Below the pieces are notes generated by a model. The model worked only from the letters and a program-made list of their open reading frames with translations. It did no database searches and was not told where the DNA came from. DNA of 64,000 nucleotides, taken from the NCBI RefSeq assembly GCF_041146395.1, contig NC_091010.1, forward strand, positions 44,908,001 to 44,972,000, given 5' to 3'. The translations under genes were made by a program, and so were the position numbers. How positions within the stretch are numbered: position 1 is the stretch's first letter; each line of letters begins with the position of its first letter. The stretch is from Eulemur rufifrons. Lineage: Eukaryota > Chordata > Mammalia > Primates > Lemuridae. This document shows positions 55,263 through 64,000 of the stretch, one piece after another.

Positions 55263-57326
55263 AAACACCAAAAACTGTAAAGAGAAGCAATGATATATTA
55301 ATATTTACCATAAAATTCAGCATAGTGGTTATATTTTGTGGGTAGTGATTAAGAAGAGTAGGCATAAAGGCATAAGAGGAGTTTCTAGGGTGTTAGTAAT
55401 GTTCTTGTGATACATCACTGAGCTATGGGAAAAGGAGGGAGGGGATTTGAAGTAAATATGGCAAAATGTTAAGATTTGCTAAAGCTTATGATGATGGCAA
55501 GAGTACTGATTATATTATTCTATCTACTTATAGGTATATTCAACATTTCATGACAAATTTTTTTAAGAAACCAAGTAGTTCTGGCCTAAATCTCACTACA
55601 ACTTGATATAAATATGATACAATATCAAAATATATACTAACAGTTAATTTTCTCATCATAAAAGCTTTTGCATAGATGGCCAGAACCAGGAGAATCTGTA
55701 GCTAGGTATGTAGGCACACAGAGATAACAAGGGCCCCAGGCAACCATCCCAAAGAATGATAGAGGCAAGATCCCTCGGCAAAAATAATTTTTATCACCTA
55801 CTTACAGTCTACAATTATCACTTTTACCACTAGATGGAACTCTACATGTAAGATGATATGTTCAGTGAAATGACTGGAAACAATCCACAACTGAAAAACC
55901 AATTACAGAAAAATGAAATGCAAGTGTTTCTGAGGCATGTTGAAGCCATGAATCTGCAAAATTCAAGGCATGAAAAAAAAAAAACTGCATCCTGCAGATG
56001 TGTCTTTTGGCTGACTACTACCAAAACTGCATACCCACAAAACTAAATGTTTCCTCCCTAGTGAATTGCCTAACTTGATTTGTTCTCCAAGAACCACAAC
56101 CTTGGCAACATCAATCAAAATATAAGCTATATTTAAAGTTGTCCAAATCTGAGTTACCACCCTGAGAGAAGTATGCACTCTCTTACTGCTTTTTCAACCC
56201 TAAAAGACTCTATAATACGTCTTTAAATGTGTCACTTTATTGCAGAGCTGTTAGATAAGGAACACATACAACTATCAAACAAAAGACTATATATATTCCC
56301 TCTTTTTGCATATCAAATCTAAACTGGCATCATGAAATTTGTAAATAAAAAGAGACTAAACAGCCTCATGTGCCCAAACTAGCAGGGTTTTTTAATACCA
56401 GAAACAGTTCAAAGTTGATAAGTAGTACCAGAAGATTTCATGGAACAGTATCCAGTTTCTTAGATAAAAATTTTGAAACATTTATACCCTAAGGTCGTCC
56501 CTTAAGAGTAGCTGTCCAGGGTTTTGTAATACGGACCTCTTATCTCTAATTTAGACTCCAACAGTCTGCAAAATGTATTTAGCCCCTATATTTGAGCTCA
56601 ACTTGAAATGAACTTTAAACTACTAGAGCAAGTTCACCAAAATTAAACTGGCAAACTAATCAGAGATAAAAGAATTCTTGATTGCTTACCTTCGTAACCT
56701 AAACATTTTTGGAAACCTAAGATTTTGCTCTATGGAATGACAATGTAATGCTCTCAGTCAAGAAGGCTAATTTGGGGATTAGTGTCCTTATTAAAAAAAA
56801 AAAAGGCTAATTTTACTTTCTCAGAGTATCCATTATGCCAATTTACTGACTTAATGTAATTTTTATCCTTTTGGGTGTCACAGGAATTGGCATTAATTCT
56901 GTTGCTGACACCTCAATTTTTCTCCTCCAAGCTATTAATAGTATACAATGGGAAGAAATCTACTTGTATTAGGAAAGTACCAAAATGCCTTATTTGGAGA
57001 AAGTGCTATAGGATGCTTCACTAACAATATAGTTTCCCTTTTATCATTTATCTAAAAAGTGTTTATTCCTCAAAAAAGTAGAGTCAAGCTTCATCAGCCT
57101 CTCTTTCCCTACAGACTTTAAATGCCACCAGTTTCAGGCAATTGAAACTAGAAGTACTTGTATGTATGATCAGATTAGGTTCTAAAAGACTTCTGCTTCC
57201 ATTTGTTCTAAAGTCCAGAGTAATACATAGTATCTAAGAGACAAATAATAGTTTTGTTCTGGCACATGACTTATTCATATCTACACAAGTTCACAAATTG
57301 AAAATTCTTAAGAAAAGAGCTTCTAG

Positions 57327-57645
57327 GCCGGGCACGGTGGCTCACACCTGTAATCCTAGCACTCTGGGAGGCCGAGGCAGGTGGATGGTTTGAGCTGAGG
57401 AGTTCGAGACCAGCCTGAGCAAGAGCAAGACCCCATCTCTACTAAAAATAGAAAGAAATTATCTGGCCAATTAAAATATATATATAGAAAAAATTAGCCG
57501 GGCATGGTGGCACATGGCTGTAGTCCCAGCTACTCGGGAGGCTGAGGCAGTAGGATCGCCTAAGCCCAGGAGTTTGAGGTTGCTGTGAGCTAGGCTGACA
57601 CCACAGCACTCACTCTAGCCAGGGCAACAAAGTGAGACTCTGTCT

Positions 57646-57671
<26 letters not shown>
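57327..57671 (+). mobile_element. Young lemur-type Alu, upstream member of a serial insertion
   Basis: A full-length Alu flanked by 'aagaaaagagcttctag' (57311-57327 overlap and 57672-57688), a duplication of about 16-17 bp. The next Alu begins directly at the end of the second copy. Confidence 0.95.
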
Positions 57672-57680
<9 letters not shown>

Positions 57681-57687
57681 GCTTCTA

Positions 57688-58001
<314 letters not shown>

Positions 58002-58132
58002 AGCTTCTATAATATTTTTAGTCAGCCAGAAGTACTCAATATTCTATAAACCTAACCATAAGTCTTTTTGTTAACTTGTATAAGGCAGTGAATTGTTTTT
58101 CTGAGACACATGGTAGCCAAAAGGAAATCACG

Positions 58133-58455
58133 GGCCGGGTGCAGTGGCTCACACCTGCAATCCTAGCACTTTGGGAGGCCGAGGCGGGTGGATCGTATGA
58201 GCTCAGGAGTTCGAAACCAGCCTGAGCAAGAGCGAGACCCCCGTCTCTACTAAAAAGAAAAAAATAAAAAGAAATTAGCTGGACGACTAAAAACATATAG
58301 AAAAAAATTAGCCGGGCATGGTGGCACATGCCTGTAGTCCCAGCTACTCAGGAGGCTGAGGCAGGAGGATTGCATAAGCCCAGGAGTTTGAGGTTGCTGT
58401 GAGCTAGGCTGACGCTTCAGCACTCTAGCCCGGGCAACAGAGTAAGATTCTGTCT

Positions 58456-58490
<35 letters not shown>
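58133..58490 (+). mobile_element. Young lemur-type Alu with long poly(A)
   Basis: A dimeric Alu ending in about 34 uninterrupted A. The flanks 'gaaatcac' occur on both sides. The long pure tail suggests recent insertion. Confidence 0.94.
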
Positions 58491-58492
<2 letters not shown>

Positions 58493-58584
58493 AATCACAG
58501 TCATCCGTGTATTATTTAAAATCAATCCAACCATAATCTTGTGAGTGCTTTGTAATTTTAAGGTACACAGAAAAAAACTAAGGA

Positions 58585-58848
58585 AAGTCAGGCCAAGACA
58601 GGAGAATTTTTTGAGTTCAGGAGTTCCAGACCAGCCTGAGCAAGACTGAGACCCCATCTCTACAAAAAATAGAAAACTACTATTTAGCCTGTAGTTCCAG
58701 GTACTTGGGAGGCTGAGGAAGGAGGAACCAAGAGTTGAAGGTTACAGTGAGCTATGATGATACCACTGCAGTCTAGCCAGGGTGACAGAGCAAGATCTTG
58801 TCTCAAAAAAAAAAAAAAAAAAAAAGAGAGAGAGAGAGAGAGAAAGAA
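58585..58848 (+). mobile_element. Truncated Alu followed by (GA)n
   Basis: The text 'gagttcaggagttccagacc' through 'ctgcagtctagccagggtg' and poly(A), running into about 11 GA units (58825-58848). Confidence 0.85.
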
Positions 58849-59249
58849 AATATAGATAAACAATAGTTATTACATTAAATGTAATTTAACAATCTTGTTT
58901 CAGGTTCTTTATTCTAGGAAACCATCATTCCATTTGGAATGCATATAGACTTTTACAAGCTTACAAGCAAATAAGTATGTCATTGTAAATTTAACTACCA
59001 ATCACCTTCTTGTCCCCTCTGATTTATTCCTGTGCCTCCTCACTCGTTCAGATCTTACACACCAATTCACAGTTTTCTATAAAATAGGCTTAGGGAGCTC
59101 TACAAAAAGGGAGGCATAGAAGTAGCTTAGAGATAAGATGATTCTTTGAATGTGCCAATTATCTATTATCTCATCTATTATCAATTATCTCATCTTCACT
59201 GCCTCTCAACTTCATTGCCTACTCTGCAAAAACAAAGCCAGAGCCTTTA

Positions 59250-59905
59250 AATATATTTCCTTGGCCTGCTGGCACCATGTTAAGCATTATTAGTGAAGAA
59301 CACTATAGAAGACACTGCAGGAGGAAGTGTCTCTCTCTTTCTGGTTCTAAGGTGCTCCTCTAGGCAAGTTCCTGCAGGGTGTGCAGCTTCTCCAGCCCAG
59401 CTCCTGCAGAACAGACGGCTTCTCCAACATCCAGCTCCTGTAGTACATGTGTGGCTTTCCCAGCACGAGGCTCCTGCAGCATGGGCAGCTTCTTCAGTGC
59501 TAGACTTCTGCAGTACACAGTAGTCAGCAGCACTCACAGGTCAGTAGCTTCCCATCAAGACACCTCCACATTAACAGCTTTCCCCAGTACCCTAAAGGGT
59601 GGATTTCTGGCAAATTCCACCACAACTACTTCTCTGCCATTCAGTGAGCCATGGCCATGCCATCTCCAGCAAAGTCTGGATCTCTGCCCCTAGGGGTCCT
59701 CTTCCTTGCACATTCTATCTCAGCTGATTCTTATATCTGCTATTTCTATCTTTTTTAGAGATCGCTTTACTTCTTACTAGCCAATCCCTTGTTACTCCAA
59801 TCCCCTGTTATAGTTACTCTATATTAAATGTTCTGTTTTAAATTATTAAATATAATACTATGTAGTTTCTACGCTAGTTGCACCCTGACTGACATATGAG
59901 GTAAA
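59250..59905 (+). mobile_element. LTR-like repeat with internal tandem units
   Basis: The end 'gttgcaccctgactgacata' and the AT-rich 'tattaaatgttctgtttt' before it resemble the 3' ends of ERVL-type LTRs. Between 59370 and 59520 a unit of about 36-40 bp ('gctcctgcag', then 'gcttctccagc') is repeated about four times with changes. It has no gene. Confidence 0.55.
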
Positions 59906-60133
59906 AGTAGCAAAACATCAGCACAAAATAAATGGGCTCTGGCATCTGTAGAAACAACCCATCCTAAAAGATGGTTAATAAAAGGATAGCTGAGAGGGTT
60001 CACTCAAGGTGACCAGAGAGCATCTTCAGGAAGGAAGTGTTGATAAGTACACATAGAAGAAGAAAGCAACAACCTATCAATTGTAATGTGTTTCTCCCAA
60101 GGATAAAATGTGCTAGCAGCTTGATAGTTTTAC

Positions 60134-60140
<7 letters not shown>

Positions 60141-60172
<32 letters not shown>
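60141..60172 (+). repeat. (AT)n microsatellite
   Basis: A pure AT run of 16 units, likely polymorphic. The bases 59906-60140 and 60173-60610 hold nothing else recognised. Confidence 0.97.
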
Positions 60173-60177
<5 letters not shown>

Positions 60178-60614
60178 TGGGTATATTCTCTATGCAAATT
60201 ACCAAATTTGCATTTATTAGTTGGCTTCCTATGAGCTTGGCTGGAATCAGTCTCCCCAAACCCAATTACTGGATAAAATACCTTCTGGACTTGCAAGAAC
60301 GACAAAAAAAACACTGCCATTCTCTGAAGACCTTCCATACAACCAACCAGCAAACATCATCTAACATTTTTTAACATCACAAACTCTACAATGAAAGTTT
60401 AGAGGCAAAGAAAGCTGGGGTGTTTGGAAAGCACAGGTCAGCAGAGATCAACTATTCATTTCGCCAGACCCTTCACTACAATTATTCATAACCATAACCT
60501 ATCTAGATCTTACTCTTCCACATAATCTACAACCACTTTCCTCTTTCAGCAGCTATAAAAGCACCACAAGTGTCACTGTTGTTCCCTTACTCTTACACAT
60601 CTAAGCACTCTAAT

Positions 60615-60760
60615 GGTGAGGCAGTGTGGTTCACTGCGTACCGCACAGGCTTTCAGGTTGATAACTTGGGTTTAGATCCTGGGTCTGCCACTTCATCACC
60701 ATTCTCAGCCTCATTACTGGGAGAAATTGGGAAACCAAGATGGAAATGAGATCTTGGATT
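60615..60760 (+). repeat. MIR SINE fragment
   Basis: The text 'gcagtgtggttcactgcg', 'gggtttagatcctgggtctgcc' and 'acttcatcaccattctcag' is the MIR left and core part. Confidence 0.65.
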
Positions 60761-60789
60761 GGTCATATCTTAGATAGGAAACATTAAAT

Positions 60790-61005
60790 GGGCCAGGAAT
60801 GGTGGCTCACGCCCCATAATCCTAGCACTGTGGGAGGCCAAGGTAGGATGATTATTTGAGGTCAGGACTTTGAGACTAGCCTCAGCAAGAGTGAGACTTC
60901 ATCTCTACAAAAAATAGAAAAATTAGCCAGGCATGGTGGTATGTGCCTATAGTCCCAACTACTCCGGAGTCTGAGACAGGAAGATCACTTGAGCCCAGGA
61001 GACTC
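60790..61005 (+). mobile_element. Alu fragment, 3'-truncated
   Basis: It runs from 'gggccaggaatggtggctc' to 'cacttgagcccaggaga', where it stops without the end of the right arm or poly(A). Confidence 0.85.
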
Positions 61006-61669
61006 AGAAGGGACCTTCAGATTCCAGTAGAACCTCTTCATTTTACCAATGAATTAGGAATAAATCTAGAGACTTACATTAGGTCATACAAGAGAAACTG
61101 ACAATCCTGTGCCACTATATTATATTTTCCAATGCAGAATCTGAAATAACCCAAACACATCTAATAAAACGTTAGAAACGGGAGTCTGACACTTAGAGAA
61201 CACATCAGGGCTACAAAGAAAGATTTGGAATCACCTACAAACCAAAATTGATCATCTGCGAGGGTAAACTTAAATAGAAAACAATATACAAAATGAGGGC
61301 AAAGGACTGAACCTTGGAGAAAGAAGTATAGCCAGACAAAGAAGGTATACTCAACCAGGTAAAAGAACCAAGATGGTGCCTGGCTAATGGAGACCAGTTT
61401 TAAAAGAGAATCTTTTAAAAAGATATTGTGAACAGTGGAAAACAGCACAAAGATCAGAAAAAATGAAAACTGGGATTTGGGCACTTAAGGCATCATACTC
61501 TTACACAAGTATACCTGGTACAGGTGATCTCACTAAAAACAATCTCAATCCTATTTCCACTCTAAGAAATAACACTCTCTTTTCAGTAAGCTATCTCCCA
61601 TTAACCCAACTCTTGTCAAAACTTGCTCATTAAAAACCAGCCCTTGAACTACCCATTTGTCTTTCACAG

Positions 61670-62070
61670 GCAAAATGGATTAATAAACTATGAAATATAA
61701 TGGAATTCTACACAGCAATGAAAAAGAATAAAATGCTGATATAACATGAATGAATACCAAAAAAAAAAATGACATTGAGTGAAAGATGACAGACACAAAT
61801 GAGTATCACTGAATGATTCCATGTATATAAAGTTCAAAAACAGGCTGATCTATAGTGATAAATATTAGAATAGTTAAGTATCTCTGGGAGGACAGAACTA
61901 CAAGGGAGCCTTCTGAGATGCTGGAAATGTCCTATTTCTTGATCTGAGTTGTGGTTAAACAAGTGTATTCACATATAAAAATTCATCAAATTTAAGATTT
62001 GTATGTGTATTAAATGTAAGTTATATCCAAATTTTTAAAAAGTACCTCTTATATAAGTTCTCAGCAGTGA
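61670..62070 (+). mobile_element. L1M 3' UTR fragment, plus strand
   Basis: The text 'tctacacagcaatgaaaaag', 'gaatgattccatgtatataa' and 'gagttgtggttaaacaag'-like follows the L1 ORF2 end and 3' UTR. There are no open frames. Confidence 0.75.
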
Positions 62071-62191
62071 AAATTAAAGAACCACCACATATACAGTATG
62101 GATACATCTTACAAACACAATATTGAGTGAAAAAAAGCAAATCTCATGAATCTACAACGCAGTATCAAAAATAAGCAAAGCTAAACAAAAT

Positions 62192-62288
62192 ACAGGGTGT
62201 CCCAAAAGTCACCATACATAAGGAAAATGGGAAACTGTACCTAAAAGTGCCTTTATTTACAAAATATTCATTACAAAATTTTACAAAA
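62192..62288 (+). mobile_element. Possible mariner-type transposon end
   Basis: The text 'cagggtgtcccaaaagtc' is the terminal motif known from mariner-like elements. Only about 95 bp remain before an Alu piece. Confidence 0.4.
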
Positions 62289-62289
62289 C

Positions 62290-62375
62290 TTTTTCAGGAG
62301 GCTGAGGTGAGAGGAACACTTGAGCCCAGGAGTTCAAGTCCAGCCTGGCCAACATAGTGAGACACTGACTCTTTA
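62290..62375 (+). mobile_element. Alu fragment
   Basis: The text 'caggaggctgaggtgagagg' through 'caacatagtgagacactg' is a short diverged Alu part. Confidence 0.7.
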
Positions 62376-62427
62376 AAAAAACGTTTTTTTCTAATTTAAA
62401 AAGAGGTTATAAGATTGTTTTCAGAGA

Positions 62428-62711
62428 GGGAGCAGTGGCTCACACCTGTAATCCCAGCACTTTGGAAGGCTGAAGTGAAAGCATCACTTGAGGCCAGGAG
62501 TTCAAGACCAGCCTCAGCAACCTAGCCTTTACAAAAATACAAAAATTAGTCAGGCATGGTGGCACAAGCCTGTAGTCTCAGCTACTTAGGAGGCTGAGGC
62601 AGGAAGATCACTTGAGCAAAGTTTGAAGTTGCAGTGAGCTATGATGATCCCACTGCACTCTAGCCCAGGCAACAGAGTGAAACACTGTCTCAAAAAAAAA
62701 AAAAAAAAAAA
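62428..62711 (+). mobile_element. Alu SINE (older)
   Basis: It runs from 'agggagcagtggctcacacc' to 'agagtgaaacactgtctc' and poly(A). The left arm is slightly shortened. Confidence 0.9.
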
Positions 62712-62840
62712 TTAAGAGCACACGGCCCGGGGTGAAATTTTTAAAAAATTAAAAAAATTAAACAAATAAATAAATAAAAATGACTCCTACCAATCCAACA
62801 GCAAACTACACCCCACAGATGAGACGTTAAAATCTAATCT

Positions 62841-62975
62841 CCGCCTGGCATGGTGGCTTACACCTGTAATCCTAGCACTCTGAGAGGCTGAGGCGGGAGG
62901 ATCGCTTGAGCTCAAGACTTCGAGACCAACCTGAGCAAAAAAATTAAAAATAAAAAAATAAATTTTTAAAAAAAC
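62841..62975 (+). mobile_element. Alu left-arm fragment
   Basis: The text 'gcctggcatggtggcttac' through 'cgagaccaacctgagca', then an A/T-rich tail. The bases 62976-63720 are AT-rich with nothing recognised. Confidence 0.8.
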
Positions 62976-63720
62976 CTAATCTCTTCAAATTGAATGGAAT
63001 CAGCAAAAGTCCATTCTTAGACTTCAATTAATTAAACACGTAACATTCAACTCCTGTATCAGCCTGGCTCTTTTCTAAATCCTCCTAATTCTGAACATAC
63101 AGCATATAATCTTATGCATAGATGGGTATTTTAAACAATTTTTAAAGTAATATCATTTCTCGAAAGTGTTGTACTAGTATTTACTAAGTAGATCGTTAAG
63201 TCATACCTGCTTAAAACAGATAGATTGAAGGAGAATTTATAGATAACTATAGTATCTGTTCTTAAAGCATTTACCCAGTAAAACAATATAAGGGCTCAAT
63301 TTCTCAAGATTATAACAATGAAAACAATCAGCATATGGGCAGATGCCAAACTGCATGATACATACCACCAAGGTGGCAATGCAAGGATATCCCACTAATT
63401 CTAATCTTGTTGCACATCTCTGTAGTTTAGCAGACAGCTGCCATCCCCACCTTCTTATTCTTCCTTCTTCCCTATACCTTCCTCCCTAGAGTAACCCCTT
63501 TTAGTCTCCAAAAATTTTCTAAAACATTTTTGAAATAAAACCATATTTAATTATACATATCACCACCCGGTACCAGAATCTAAAGCTGCAAAATAAATAT
63601 CTCACAGATGCATTCCCTAACAGAGCAAATGTCTTTTCTGAATATATTTATGACACCCAAAACAAAATATTATATAAAAATATATATGTGAATGCTAGAA
63701 AGCAAATAAATTCTGCTTGG

Positions 63721-64000
63721 GGCCGGGCGCGGTGGCTCACGCCTGTAATCCTAGCACTCTGGGAGGCCGAGGCGGGTGGATTGCTCAAGGTCAGGAGTTC
63801 GAGACCAGCCTGAGCGAGACCCCGTCTCTACTAATAATAGAAAGACATTATATGGACACCTAAAAATCTATATAGAAAAAATTAGCCGGGCATAGTGGCG
63901 CATGCCTGTAGTCCCAGCTACTCGGGAGGCTGAGGCAGTAGGATCGCTTGAGCCCAGGAGTTTGAGGTTGCTGTGAGCTAAGCTGACGCCACGGCACTCA
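63721..64000 (+). mobile_element. Young lemur-type Alu, cut by the window end
   Basis: It starts 'ggccgggcgcggtggctcac' and carries the same diagnostic variants as the copy at 27141 ('gagcgagacc', 'gacattatatgg', 'gctaagctgac'). It is incomplete only because the window ends. Confidence 0.95.

Overview
The window is nuclear DNA of a primate, most likely a strepsirrhine (lemur-type). More than twenty Alu elements and many L1, MIR, hAT, Tigger and LTR relics are visible. The youngest Alus carry an extended linker between the arms (around 'atggacagctaaaaatatata') and a right arm reading 'gctaggctgacgccacggcac', which I associate with lemur Alus. No prokaryotic or organellar feature is present.

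One protein-coding gene was found. It is ARHGAP19, a Rho GTPase-activating protein, on the minus strand. Exons 2 to 12 (coding 49634 down to 17536, 3' UTR to about 13535) were assembled by hand. All splice sites are GT-AG, every phase agrees, and the exons give 475 codons plus a stop. With the 19 residues I recall for human exon 1 this equals the 494-residue human protein. Exon 1, the promoter and any CpG island lie beyond the right edge. The RhoGAP domain is in exons 3 to 6. The arginine finger, two Thr-Pro sites and an Arg-Ser-Arg-Ser-Phe site reported as mitotic phosphosites are all present.

Layout: 1-13.5 kb is intergenic (downstream of ARHGAP19) and repeat-rich, with a broken retroviral integrase, L1 pieces, a MER2-like Tigger, hAT pieces and a MaLR LTR. 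13.5-17.5 kb is the repeat-poor 3' UTR with a perfect hairpin. 17.5-49.6 kb holds the exons and introns 11 to 2. Intron 6 (9.9 kb) contains a broken HNRNPA1 retrocopy inside an L1. Intron 4 holds a polyadenylated retrocopy with LTR-like signals and a G-rich minisatellite-like block. 49.6-64 kb is part of intron 1, packed with Alus that all point antisense to the gene.

No undescribed coding system is supported. The most interesting items are the HNRNPA1/L1 mosaic, two small retrocopies with target-site duplications, an inverted Alu pair around exon 2, the Alu strand bias in intron 1, the 3' UTR hairpin and a 150-bp tandem duplication in intron 9. Repeat families were named from memory of consensus sequences, not from a search.
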